From Geobacteraceae bacterium (lineage in GTDB: Bacteria; Desulfobacterota; Desulfuromonadia; Geobacterales; Pseudopelobacteraceae), in NCBI GenBank assembly GCA_025355965.1, contig JANXYR010000057.1, positions 1 to 56,084 on the forward strand: DNA of 56,084 nt. Reading direction: 5' to 3'. A program made the position numbers and the translations under genes. The notes under the pieces are model-generated. The model had not been told where the DNA came from, made no database searches, and saw only the letters and a list, made by a program, of their open reading frames with translations. Shown piece by piece: positions 38,443 through 46,612 of this stretch. Numbering within the stretch: the stretch's first letter is position 1; each line of letters opens with the position of its first letter.

Positions 38443-38517
38443 TGGAGCCGTTGGTCGGAATCGAACCGACGACCTGCTCATTACGAGTGAGCTGCTCTAC
38501 CCCTGAGCCACAACGGC
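38443..38517 (-). tRNA. tRNA-Thr (anticodon CGT), CCA encoded
   Basis: On the minus strand GCCGTTG pairs with CAACGGC. The anticodon arm is GCTCA-CTCGTAA-TGAGC with CGT, and the T arm has GTCGGTTCGATTCCGAC. The discriminator is T, followed by the encoded CCA and then immediately by a second CCA (38440-38442). Confidence 0.94.
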
Positions 38518-38559
38518 AATCTATATCTTCAGGTACAATCGTACCAAAGGAGCTGAGAA

Positions 38560-38587
38560 AGTACATCAAAAGTGTAATCTCTGTCAA
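38560..38587 (-). promoter_or_regulatory. Predicted promoter of tRNA-Thr
   Basis: On the minus strand TTGACA (38587-38582), 16 bases, then TGTACT (38565-38560), about 43 bases before the tRNA. Confidence 0.55.
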
Positions 38588-38691
38588 CGTCATAAGGCAC
38601 TTTACGGGTAAATTTATGCTTTACCACCGCCTCTATAACGGCTAATATCCTGCACTATCGTATTTCCACTTTTTTAACGAAATGGCGCCAC

Positions 38692-39525
38692 ATGATTTTT
38701 CGTACACAACTGTTAATTCTGCTGTTCTGCTTCTCCGTTCTGACAGCTCATGCTGCCAAAACTACCGGTATCAGTCGGCTTGGATATGCCATTCAGATGG
38801 GCGCTTTTTCCGATGTAAAAAACGCAGAACGTTTTTCGGTTAAACTTCAGGCAAAAGGAATTGAAGCTTTTTATTTCCGTAAGGACAACGGAATGTATGC
38901 GGTACGTTTCGGTGACTTTTCCACAAAAGAGAAGGCTCGTACCGAGGCAAAAAAACTTGTGGCCGAGCATCTGATTGACAGCTATTACATAGCCCCACCC
39001 AACGAAGTGGTCTTTAGCCGGCCCAAGGGACCGGGATGGCAAAAACCTCAACCGGATGAGATCCGAAAACAATCACCGCAACCGCTCCAACCGATTGTGC
39101 CCAAAGAAGATGTCGAAAAACCGACTCCAAAAACGGTAAATAAAGAGCATGATATGGGGGTAATCGCTGCCCGCACCGCCGAACGTTTCGTCGGCATCCC
39201 GTACCGATGGGGTGGCGATAACGTAGTGGAAGGCATGGATTGCAGCGGCTTTGTACGCGCAGTATACAATCTATGCGGACTCAGTATTCCACGCACCTCC
39301 AGCGATCAGTTCAAAGCTGGTGAAAATGTGTCTAAAGGCGATCTAATGGATGGCGATCTGGTCTTTTTCGGATCTTCTGCGGATAAGATCAGCCACGTCG
39401 GCATTTATGTCGGAGGGGGCAGGTTTGTTCACGCCCCGCGACGGGGTGAAGAAATCCGTGTAACAGAGGTCAATGAAAGTTATTTTGAGAAGCGTTTTGT
39501 TGGAGCACGAAGGTATTTTCAGTAA
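38692..39525 (+). CDS. SPOR-domain NlpC/P60 peptidoglycan hydrolase
   Basis: An exported 277-residue cell-wall hydrolase. A signal peptide (MIFRTQLLILLFCFSVLTAHA) is followed by an N-terminal SPOR-like domain (about 28-105: YAIQMGAFSDVKNAERFSVKL, YAVRFGDFSTKEKA), which binds denuded glycan. A proline-rich linker and a C-terminal NlpC/P60 domain follow, with catalytic C in GMDCSGFVRAVY near 183 and H in SHVGIYVGGGRFVHAP near 236. SPOR before NlpC/P60 is less usual than the reverse. Likely acts on peptidoglycan at the septum. Followed 16 bases later by the DUF1015 gene. Confidence 0.88.
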   Translation: MIFRTQLLILLFCFSVLTAHAAKTTGISRLGYAIQMGAFSDVKNAERFSVKLQAKGIEAFYFRKDNGMYAVRFGDFSTKEKARTEAKKLVAEHLIDSYYIAPPNEVVFSRPKGPGWQKPQPDEIRKQSPQPLQPIVPKEDVEKPTPKTVNKEHDMGVIAARTAERFVGIPYRWGGDNVVEGMDCSGFVRAVYNLCGLSIPRTSSDQFKAGENVSKGDLMDGDLVFFGSSADKISHVGIYVGGGRFVHAPRRGEEIRVTEVNESYFEKRFVGARRYFQ

Positions 39526-39541
39526 GTTACGGAGATGATGT

Positions 39542-40783
39542 ATGGCAGTTATCAAACCATTCCGGGCTCTACGCCCACCTAAAGATCTGGTTGAGAAAGT
39601 TTCAGCCCTCCCCTACGATGTGATGAATGTTGAAGAGGCTTGTACGATGGCGGCAGGAAACCCCAACAGCTTTCTGCATATTTCGCGTGCTGAAATAGAT
39701 CTTCCGCCGGAGGTTGACCCCCATGACGAATCAGTTTATCTGCAGGGGAGGCTCAACCTTGGCGATTTCATCAAGCGTGGGATATTGATTCAAGACCGGC
39801 ACGACTGTTTCTACGTCTATCGCCAGCAAATGGGCTCAATCAGCCAGACAGGTTTGGTGGTCTGTGCCAGCGTTGACGACTACCAGTCAGGTGTTATTAA
39901 AAAGCATGAGCATACCCGTGCCGACAAGGAAGAAGACCGGGTCAAACATATCGACTATCTGGATGCTAATGATGAGCCGGTATTCTATCTCTCCCGCTCC
40001 TGCGCGGAAGTTGAAGGGATAATAGAAGGGGTTACTAACAGCCCGCCGGAATATGATTTTATTTCTGATGACGGGGTTGGACACACAGCCTGGATCCTCT
40101 CCGACCAGATCCTGATCAACCGTTTGACCGTCCTGTTTGCTGCTGTTCCACGATTGTACGTTGCCGACGGACATCACCGCAGCGCTGCCGCCAGCCGTGT
40201 CCGAGAACTGCGGCGCGACAAAAACCCGGGGCATAGCGGAATCGAAGAGTACAACTCGTTCCTGACGGTAATATTCCCTGAAAACCAGCTCAATATCATG
40301 CCTTACAACCGCGCTGTCAAAGATCTTAACGGACGTAGTGTGGATGAATTTATCTCTAAGGTTGAGGAGAGCTTTCACATAACCCCCTCTCCTGTTCCGG
40401 TAGTTCCTGCTGACAGACATGAATTCGGCATGTATCTGGATGGCAGCTGGTACCTTCTGGACGCCCTGCCTGCTCTAGTCAACGAAGATGATACTGTTGG
40501 TCGCCTGGATGTCTCCATTCTGCAGGACAACCTACTTGCTCCTATTCTCGGCATTGACAACCCGCGCACTGATCAGAGAATCCACTTCGTAGGCGGAATC
40601 CGTGGTAACGATGAACTGGTCAAGTTAGTTGATTCCGGCGAATTCGCCGTGGCGTTTGCCATCCATCCGACCTCCATCCGCGAATTGATCGAACTGGCGG
40701 ATCAAGACCAGATTATGCCCCCCAAATCAACCTGGTTTGAGCCAAAACTTCGCAGTGGTCTGTTTGTGCATCTGTTGAGCTGA
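39542..40783 (+). CDS. DUF1015 family protein
   Basis: A 413-residue cytoplasmic protein matching DUF1015. The conserved start IKPFRALRPP is followed by LPYDVMNVEEA, NPNSFLHISRAE, HEHTRADKEEDRVKHIDYLDAN-type motifs, the YVADGHHRSAAA motif near 210 and the C-terminal LDVSILQDNLLAPILGID. The GHHR motif recalls ParB/Srx-like or kinase-like active sites, but the biochemical role is unknown. It may share a transcript with the upstream NlpC/P60 gene. A terminator follows. Confidence 0.88.
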   Translation: MAVIKPFRALRPPKDLVEKVSALPYDVMNVEEACTMAAGNPNSFLHISRAEIDLPPEVDPHDESVYLQGRLNLGDFIKRGILIQDRHDCFYVYRQQMGSISQTGLVVCASVDDYQSGVIKKHEHTRADKEEDRVKHIDYLDANDEPVFYLSRSCAEVEGIIEGVTNSPPEYDFISDDGVGHTAWILSDQILINRLTVLFAAVPRLYVADGHHRSAAASRVRELRRDKNPGHSGIEEYNSFLTVIFPENQLNIMPYNRAVKDLNGRSVDEFISKVEESFHITPSPVPVVPADRHEFGMYLDGSWYLLDALPALVNEDDTVGRLDVSILQDNLLAPILGIDNPRTDQRIHFVGGIRGNDELVKLVDSGEFAVAFAIHPTSIRELIELADQDQIMPPKSTWFEPKLRSGLFVHLLS

Positions 40784-40807
40784 TCCTCAGGCATACGATA
40801 GATACTT

Positions 40808-40847
40808 AAAGACCACCGCAGTTTCAGAAACCCCGGTGGTCTTTTTT
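40808..40847 (+). terminator. Intrinsic terminator between convergent DUF1015 gene and thiC
   Basis: GACCACCG / CGGTGGTC stem, 15-base loop, then six T; on the other strand AAA before the stem gives a short T-run, so it may act both ways. Confidence 0.82.
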
Positions 40848-40868
40848 GCAAAGTAGAAAAACAGCCCA

Positions 40869-42155
40869 TTATCTCTTCATGGCATCATCCATCAGTTTAT
40901 AGGCACAAAACTCACCACACATCGTACAGGCGCCATGATCTGACACCGGCGAGTTGGCCCTGTATTCACGGGCTTTGTCCGGGTCCATCGCCAAGGCGAA
41001 TTGACCTTCCCAATCAAGCTTTTTCCTGCACTTTGCCATGGCAATATCCTTCGCCATAGCCCCTTTGACACCCTTGGCAATATCGGCAGCATGGGCTGCA
41101 ATACGGGTAGCAATGACGCCATCACGCACATCCTGCACATTGGGAAGACAGAGGTGTTCTGAAGGCGTAACGTAGCAGAGGAAGTCAGCTCCGGCGGCGG
41201 CCGCAATAGCCCCACCGATCGCGCAGGTAATGTGGTCATAACCTGGTGCAATATCTGTCACAAGCGGTCCAAGGACATAAAAAGGAGCACCGTGGCAGAG
41301 TCTTTTTTGCAACTGAATATTTGTTTGAATCTGGTTTAACGGCACATGTCCTGGCCCTTCGATCATGACTTGCACACCGGCGTCCTGTGCACGCTGGGTC
41401 AGCTCGCCGAGCAGGATCAACTCATGGATCTGTGCCCGGTCGGTCGCGTCCGCCAGACAGCCGGGGCGAAATCCATCCCCCAGTGACAGAGTCATATCGT
41501 ATTCTTTGGTAATTTCCAACAGCTTGTCAAAATGTTCAAAAAGCGGATTTTCCTTGTTATTATAGCTCATCCATTCGATGGTGAAGGCCCCGCCGCGCGA
41601 GACAACATCCATTATGCGCCCTTCGTTCTTCATCCGTTCAACGGTGCCACGGGTTACACCACAATGTACGGTAATAAAATCGACTCCATCTTCTGCATGC
41701 TTGATGATCCCGGCAAAGATATCGTCAACCGTCATATCGACGATGGCTTTATTCTTATTACGCACCGCGTCAAGAGCAGCCTGATACAGAGGCACACTGC
41801 CGATACAGGCATTCGTTTCGGCAATGATCGCCTTCCTGATTTCGTCAACAGGACCACCGGTAGAGAGATCCATGATGGCATCGGCACCATATTTTACCGC
41901 AATACGCGCCTTTTCCAGTTCCTTTTCCATGTCGGTGTCGTCTGAAGAAGAGCCGATGTTAGCGTTAACCTTGGTGCGCAGGCCGGCTCCGACCGCCAGA
42001 GGGGTACCATTTAGATGTTTGATATTGTGGCATATGACAATATTGCCTGCAGCGATACCTTCACGGATGAATTCCGGAGAGACACCTTCTGCTGCTGCAG
42101 CAATTTGCATTTTTTCAGTTATGAGGCCTCTGCGGGCGTATTCAAGCTGAGTCAT
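40869..42155 (-). CDS. thiC: Phosphomethylpyrimidine synthase ThiC (short form)
   Basis: Radical-SAM enzyme converting aminoimidazole ribotide to the thiamine pyrimidine HMP-P. The 428-residue protein lacks the long N-terminal domain of the E. coli type. Motifs seen: GADAIMDLSTGGPVDEIRKAI, FITVHCGVTRGTVERM, EGPGHVPLNQIQTNI, GPLVTDIAPGYDHI. The C-terminal cluster site reads CTMCGEFCAYK, a C-x2-C-x3-C spacing, one residue shorter than the C-x2-C-x4-C of the long form. It is the second gene after the TPP riboswitch, 41 bases behind thiED. Confidence 0.96.
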   Translation of the reverse strand: MTQLEYARRGLITEKMQIAAAAEGVSPEFIREGIAAGNIVICHNIKHLNGTPLAVGAGLRTKVNANIGSSSDDTDMEKELEKARIAVKYGADAIMDLSTGGPVDEIRKAIIAETNACIGSVPLYQAALDAVRNKNKAIVDMTVDDIFAGIIKHAEDGVDFITVHCGVTRGTVERMKNEGRIMDVVSRGGAFTIEWMSYNNKENPLFEHFDKLLEITKEYDMTLSLGDGFRPGCLADATDRAQIHELILLGELTQRAQDAGVQVMIEGPGHVPLNQIQTNIQLQKRLCHGAPFYVLGPLVTDIAPGYDHITCAIGGAIAAAAGADFLCYVTPSEHLCLPNVQDVRDGVIATRIAAHAADIAKGVKGAMAKDIAMAKCRKKLDWEGQFALAMDPDKAREYRANSPVSDHGACTMCGEFCAYKLMDDAMKR

Positions 42156-42196
42156 GAGCGTGATCCTTTAATCCTTTTTGTAAAATTCGGGAACAA

Positions 42197-43672
42197 TTAT
42201 AAAATATGCGGCAGTTCACGTACTGCCATGAAGTGATTAACCGGACTATGTCCCTTCCCAAGTGGCCGGGCAAGGCGAATAGCAGAACTGATAAATGATT
42301 TTGACCGTTCAACCGCTGTCAATAACGGCTCACCTTGAGCAAGCAGGGCAGCAATAGCCGATGCATAGCTACAGCCGGTGCCATGGGTGTTGCTGGTAAA
42401 AAACCGCTCGGAAGTAAAACTATGACACTTTTTACCATCAAAAAGAATATCAGTCGAGAAACGTCCGGACAGATGTCCCCCTTTGATAAGAACATTGGCC
42501 GCACCCAACGCGTGCAGATCGCTCGCAGCCAGCTCCATCTCCGACTCGTTTTTTATTGATCTCCCCAAAAGACGCTCCGCTTCCGGAACATTGGGGGTCA
42601 GTAGATAAGCAAGCGGCAACAGCTGGAGGCAAAAAAGCTGGACCGCTTCACACTCAAGCAGTGCTGCCCCCCCCTTGGCTACCATGACCGGATCTATCAC
42701 CATCGGTATGATAACCTTCCGCTCTCCAAGACGCTCTGCCAATGCCGAAATTATTGCCGGAGTATGCAGCATTCCGGTTTTGATGACATCTATCGGAATA
42801 TCGGACAATACGGCGTTAAGTTGATCACATATAAAACTTGGTGGCAGCCCGTGGATAGAAGAGACACCCCGGGTGTTCTGAGCGGTCAGAGCTGTCAGGA
42901 CCGTAGCGGCGTAACTCCCCAACAGTGTAATCGTCTTGATATCCGCCTGAATGCCTGCCCCGCCTCCGGAATCACTTCCGGCAATGCTCAAAACAGCTCC
43001 GCGCGGAAAGGGACGTACACGGTTGAACAGCAGCAAAAGTTCCGCAACTATAATGTCCGGACGCGGATTCAAAAGGACTGATGAAATCACTGCCAAAGCG
43101 TCCGCGCCGGCATCAATAACCCGACAGGCGTTGCCTGTAGTTATTCCGCCAATAGCCACGATAGGGATCTTTATCTTTGAACGTATCGCTTCCAACCCTT
43201 CAACACCGGGGAGATGCGTAATAACCTTACTTCCGGTCGGGTATAGTGCCCCAAAACCGATATAATCGGCGCCATCCAGCTCTGCGCGCAGAGCTTCTTC
43301 CAGATTGTGGGTCGATTTTCCGATAATTTTACCCGGACCGAGTAGCGCCCGTGCAGCTGAGACCTCGCCATCATCCTGCCCCAAATGGACGCCATCAGCA
43401 TCCAGCGCTTTGGCAAGTTGGAGGTCATCATTAACAATAAACGTTGTACCAAAACGGGCACAAAGTTGTTTTAACTCGCCCCCCTCCGCTAAACGTTCAC
43501 CATACTCCATACCCTTGGAACGGTACTGCAGCACCGATACTCCGCCTCTAAGTGCCTGACATACTCTGTCAATCAGGTCAACGCCCTGATCCGTGATCAG
43601 ATAGACACCCGTAATATCCGGGAGTTTTGGGGCCTTATTTACGACAAGGCGAAAGGGTCTGGCATCACTCAC
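42197..43672 (-). CDS. thiED: Bifunctional thiamine-phosphate synthase / HMP-P kinase (ThiE-ThiD fusion)
   Basis: One 491-residue protein for two thiamine steps. ThiE (about 18-215: GVYLITDQGVDLID, VSVLQYRSKG, DGVHLGQDDGEVS, DYIGFGALYPTGSK) couples HMP-PP to the thiazole phosphate. ThiD (about 228-485: LSIAGSDSGGGAGIQADIKT, VIDPVMVAKGG, LLTPNVPEAERLLG, NTHGTGCSYASAIAALL) phosphorylates HMP/HMP-P. The start is GTG at 43672. The gene follows the TPP riboswitch and precedes thiC. Confidence 0.96.
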   Translation of the reverse strand: MSDARPFRLVVNKAPKLPDITGVYLITDQGVDLIDRVCQALRGGVSVLQYRSKGMEYGERLAEGGELKQLCARFGTTFIVNDDLQLAKALDADGVHLGQDDGEVSAARALLGPGKIIGKSTHNLEEALRAELDGADYIGFGALYPTGSKVITHLPGVEGLEAIRSKIKIPIVAIGGITTGNACRVIDAGADALAVISSVLLNPRPDIIVAELLLLFNRVRPFPRGAVLSIAGSDSGGGAGIQADIKTITLLGSYAATVLTALTAQNTRGVSSIHGLPPSFICDQLNAVLSDIPIDVIKTGMLHTPAIISALAERLGERKVIIPMVIDPVMVAKGGAALLECEAVQLFCLQLLPLAYLLTPNVPEAERLLGRSIKNESEMELAASDLHALGAANVLIKGGHLSGRFSTDILFDGKKCHSFTSERFFTSNTHGTGCSYASAIAALLAQGEPLLTAVERSKSFISSAIRLARPLGKGHSPVNHFMAVRELPHIL

Positions 43673-43686
43673 TCAGTAAATCCTAG

Positions 43687-43720
43687 CCCCGATAAACGGG
43701 ATAAGTGAATTTATAGAAGT
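43687..43720 (-). repeat. Dispersed element, divergent copy D
   Basis: On the minus strand ACTTC-TATAAATT-CACTTATCC is followed by the small hairpin CCCG-TTTAT-CGGG. It resembles the second half of copies A and B, with the hairpin stem changed in a compensatory way. It lies in the thiED leader, 15 bases before the start codon. Confidence 0.5.
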
Positions 43721-43746
43721 TTATTAAACGTCTGACTTGTTAAAAC

Positions 43747-43780
43747 AAAAAAACCGCACTGATATAAGACATCAGGCGGC
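43747..43780 (-). terminator. Riboswitch-controlled terminator of the thi operon
   Basis: On the minus strand CCGCCTGAT / ATCAGTGCGG (one bulge) around a seven-base loop, then seven T. It lies about 25 bases after the TPP aptamer, the expected position for ligand-dependent termination. Confidence 0.82.
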
Positions 43781-43799
43781 TGGATAGTGTTCAAATCCC

Positions 43800-43920
43800 G
43801 CAAGCCGCTTTCCTACGCCGGAATTACCCGGTTCAGGTGCAAAGGGTTCCCGCTTTAAGAACGTGTTACGGTTCTGGTAAGCGGATCTCAGTTCAAATGA
43901 ACTCCCCCAGGGCCTTGTTG
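43800..43920 (-). promoter_or_regulatory. TPP (THI-box) riboswitch
   Basis: Reading the minus strand, the aptamer hallmarks appear in order: GGGGGAGTTC, ACTGAGA, then the P4/P5 core ACCCTTTGCACCTGAACCGGGT and AATTCCGGCGTAGGAAAGC. The variable P3 arm (CCGCTTACCAGAACCGTAAC) lies between. It precedes thiED-thiC and should shut the operon when TPP is abundant. Confidence 0.95.
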
Positions 43921-43927
43921 GGTTGGT

Positions 43928-43956
43928 ACAGTACTGCAATGGAGCTACAATGTCAA
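43928..43956 (-). promoter_or_regulatory. Predicted promoter of the thi operon
   Basis: On the minus strand TTGACA (43956-43951), 17 bases, then TACTGT (43933-43928), a few bases before the riboswitch. It lies about 40 bases past the histidine kinase stop. Confidence 0.65.
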
Positions 43957-43993
43957 ATGGTACAAGCAAGTTTTTCAGTTTATCAGGGTTAAA

Positions 43994-45343
43994 TCATATA
44001 CAAGGCAGCATCACACGAAAAGAGGTACCCGAACCGACTGAACTCCTGATCGACACCGAACCACCATGGATCGTAACCAGCTCCTGCACAATAGTCAGCC
44101 CCAACCCTAAACCACCATTCTTCCCTTTGTAAAAACGCTCAAAAATATACGGCAGCTCCTCTTCCGGAATTCCGCACCCGTTGTCGGCTATCTCTATGCA
44201 GATCCGATCACCATCTAAAAATGCAATAATCGTAATCCGGCCACCTGAAACAATCGCCTTGATACTGTTGCTAACCAGATTGATGATAATCTGACAAAGA
44301 CGGTCAGGGTCGGCATTGATGCGAAGGTTATCTGGACAGTCCAGCAAAATGACGGCATGTTTATCGGCAATAATTCGCTCAAAACGGCTTGCAATGGTGG
44401 AGAGATATGGCTTGAGTTCAATAATTTCCTTATGCAGACTCAGTGTGCTCGACTCAGCCAGTGACAATTCGTCCACACCATCCAGAATGGCGGTCAAGCG
44501 CCGCGCCTCATCATGGAGCGACTGGAGCGCGTTCCGATCGGTTGGCAGGAAACCATCCAGCATCCCTTCAAGCTCACCGGAGATAATCGCCAAGGGGGTT
44601 CGCAGTTCATGAGCAGCGTTGGAGAGAAGGGTGCGACGTAATTTTTCCTGTGCTTCCAGACCGTGAGCCATACTGTTGAAACTCTGCGACAAACGGCCGA
44701 TCTCGTCATTTCCGGAGTTATTAACGCGGCGTGACAGATCCCCACCAGCGATGTCATCAGACGCATCAACCAGCTCAAGAATAGGGCGAGTCAGCCTTCG
44801 CGAAGCGATAATGCCGGCGAAAATCGATATCAGTCCCAAAATTGTGACCGAAATCAGTAAAACCCGATTTGAAGAGCGGACGAAATAATCTTCTTTAACC
44901 CGATCAAGCACCTGTGCTTCCAGGTGTCCGATCTCTTCACCGCGCAGATAGAGTGGATATGGGACCGAAGCAGTTTTTACCGCGCGCGGGTCATATCCGG
45001 TTGCATCCAGCACCCTCCTGCGCATCAGCGGAGTCAAAACCGAAACAGCCTGTTCGGAATCTATCACAGCCTGACCGGATGAATCAAACAGGTGAACCTC
45101 AATTCCTAACTGGAGCGCCCAGGCGAGATCTGTAGCCAGGCGGTTCTGTTGCCACCCCCCATTCTGTTCATATCCCCCTTCAAGGAGAGCGACGACACGT
45201 TGGATCCGATCCTGAGATTCTCCGTCCAGATACTTGGAAAAATCACGCATGACCAGCCCACGCAGCACGAAAGCCGATGAAAGGGCAATGGCAGAAATCA
45301 GAACAAACAGCAGCAGGAATTTGCAGCGCAAACTACAGCGCAT
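43994..45343 (-). CDS. Sensor histidine kinase (HAMP, BaeS/CpxA-like)
   Basis: A 449-residue inner-membrane kinase. The first membrane segment (KFLLLFVLISAIALSSAFVL) is followed by a periplasmic sensor of about 140 residues, a second segment near 165-185 and a HAMP linker. The H-box AAHELRTPLAIISGE, N-box INLVSNSIKAI and G boxes IADNGCGIPEEELPYIFERFYKG, GGLGLGLTIVQ complete the kinase. The ATG at 45343 has GGAG upstream and overlaps the response-regulator gene by 11 bases, so a longer frame is not used. It probably senses an envelope or metal stress, given the ZraP/Spy-like gene upstream in the cluster (inference). Confidence 0.92.
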   Translation of the reverse strand: MRCSLRCKFLLLFVLISAIALSSAFVLRGLVMRDFSKYLDGESQDRIQRVVALLEGGYEQNGGWQQNRLATDLAWALQLGIEVHLFDSSGQAVIDSEQAVSVLTPLMRRRVLDATGYDPRAVKTASVPYPLYLRGEEIGHLEAQVLDRVKEDYFVRSSNRVLLISVTILGLISIFAGIIASRRLTRPILELVDASDDIAGGDLSRRVNNSGNDEIGRLSQSFNSMAHGLEAQEKLRRTLLSNAAHELRTPLAIISGELEGMLDGFLPTDRNALQSLHDEARRLTAILDGVDELSLAESSTLSLHKEIIELKPYLSTIASRFERIIADKHAVILLDCPDNLRINADPDRLCQIIINLVSNSIKAIVSGGRITIIAFLDGDRICIEIADNGCGIPEEELPYIFERFYKGKNGGLGLGLTIVQELVTIHGGSVSIRSSVGSGTSFRVMLPCI

Positions 45344-46037
45344 CTCGTTCTCCGGCAAATAAATATCCGACACCATACACGGTTTTGAGGTATTCCGGTA
45401 CACGGGGGTCTTTTTCAATCTTCTGACGGAGATTCTTGATGTGGGCATCTATACTGCGATCATACCCTTCGAATTGGTATCCGAGCGCACGAGAAACCAG
45501 TTCGTCGCGGGTAAAGGTCCGACCGGGTGATGAAGCCAGGATAAGGAGGAGTTTAAACTCGGTAGGGGTAACGGAAACGGGGTGACCATTCAGGTTGATT
45601 TGATGGCGGAGGCTGTTAAGAACAAGCGTACCATTATTGAAAGACACTATGCTGTCCGGTGATGCAGAACTGTGCTCATAGCGTTTCAATACGGCCTTCA
45701 GGCGACAGACCAGCTCACGCGGGCTGGCAGGCTTAACCATGTAGTCATCAGCTCCGAGAGCAAAGCCGGCAATTCGCTCTTCCTCGGACGACTTTGCAGT
45801 CAGCATAATGACGGGGAAATCGCCAAACTCTTTAAAACTCTGGCACAACTCTTCTCCGCTTCCATCAGGCAATCCCAGGTCAAGTATGGCTGCCAGAGGA
45901 AGCTCTGCCTCAACCTTTTGAAGAGCCTCACTAACTGTTGACGCATGAACCGTCCTGAAATCAGCGCCCTCAAGGTAGGCTTTTACAATCCGGGCAAGCT
46001 TGGTGTCATCTTCAACAATCAGAACGGGTGGGAACAC
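45333..46037 (-). CDS. OmpR-family response regulator
   Basis: A 234-residue regulator. The receiver domain has DD near the N-terminus (VEDDTKLARIV), the phospho-acceptor in ILDLGLPDGSGEE near 56, and K in MVKPASPRELV. The C-terminal winged helix (about 135-230) has LTPTEFKLLL-like VTPTEFKLLLILASSPGRTFTRDELV and RSIDAHIKNLRQKIEKDP. The start is GTG at 46037 with GAGG five bases upstream. Its probable target is the direct repeat before the ZraP/Spy-like gene. Confidence 0.94.
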   Translation of the reverse strand: MFPPVLIVEDDTKLARIVKAYLEGADFRTVHASTVSEALQKVEAELPLAAILDLGLPDGSGEELCQSFKEFGDFPVIMLTAKSSEEERIAGFALGADDYMVKPASPRELVCRLKAVLKRYEHSSASPDSIVSFNNGTLVLNSLRHQINLNGHPVSVTPTEFKLLLILASSPGRTFTRDELVSRALGYQFEGYDRSIDAHIKNLRQKIEKDPRVPEYLKTVYGVGYLFAGERDAL

Positions 46038-46052
46038 ATGAACCTCGTTATT

Positions 46053-46127
46053 AGTAAGTTAGAAATTATTTCTTGCGCTTTTTGGCAAGAAATAATTTCG
46101 TTAACGTACTTATCCAGTTTATCTGGG
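46053..46127 (+). repeat. Dispersed hairpin element, copy B
   Basis: A 75-base element between the response-regulator gene and the PepSY-like gene. A perfect 15-base inverted repeat (GAAATTATTTCTTGC / GCAAGAAATAATTTC) is extended outward by AGTA/TACT pairing. The core TTCGTTAACGTACTTATCC and the small hairpin CCAG-TTTAT-CTGG follow. It is full-length similar to copy A and lies antisense to its operon. Confidence 0.7.
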
Positions 46128-46133
46128 CTCGAA

Positions 46134-46550
46134 TCAATACAGTGAGCGTATGCGACCGGAACGCTTGTCGATCATAACCCGGTCAACAACCTTGCCCTCT
46201 TTGTTAATAATTTCAGCCTTAAAGCCCCATTTTCTCTCTGTAAGTTCAGAAACAGTGTACCCCTGCCCGGCAAAATAATTCAGGAGAAGTATGCGTGCTT
46301 CCGCCTCATTGGCCACCGGTTGACGGGCGCCGTACCAATCGCCTCGGCGCTTACCGCATTGGCCGCGCATTTCGGGTTTGCAAGTATCTCCATCACTTTT
46401 ACACCAGTCCGGAGGAGCATCACAATCCCTTTTCATGCCATGTCTCCGCGGTTTATTTGTTTCATCCGCACCGTTCTCCGCTTGAGCAACGGCAACAGAC
46501 TGTGCGGTAAGTAACAATGTACTAAGCAGTAACAGGATGTAATACTTCAT
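46134..46550 (-). CDS. Secreted cysteine-rich protein with PepSY-like C-terminus
   Basis: A 138-residue exported protein. The signal peptide MKYYILLLLSTLLLTAQSVAVA is followed by a basic, cysteine-rich middle (CDAPPDWCKSDGDTCKPEMRGQC, four cysteines). The C-terminal segment (EARILLLNYFAGQGYTVSEL ... VVDRVMIDKRSGRIRSLY) looks like a PepSY domain. The start is the ATG at 46550. It lies between the ZraP/Spy-like gene and the two-component system, all on the minus strand, so it probably belongs to the same envelope-stress response. Confidence 0.68.
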   Translation of the reverse strand: MKYYILLLLSTLLLTAQSVAVAQAENGADETNKPRRHGMKRDCDAPPDWCKSDGDTCKPEMRGQCGKRRGDWYGARQPVANEAEARILLLNYFAGQGYTVSELTERKWGFKAEIINKEGKVVDRVMIDKRSGRIRSLY

Positions 46551-46612
46551 ACCCAGCACTCCAAAAAACTGGTGGTTGGGTACAATATGCAACCAACCAC
46601 CATGTAAATGTA

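Noticed and set aside
38440..38445. Double CCA after tRNA-Thr as a CCACCA decay tag
   Set aside because: The second CCA is simply encoded after the mature end and would be trimmed; no evidence of function.
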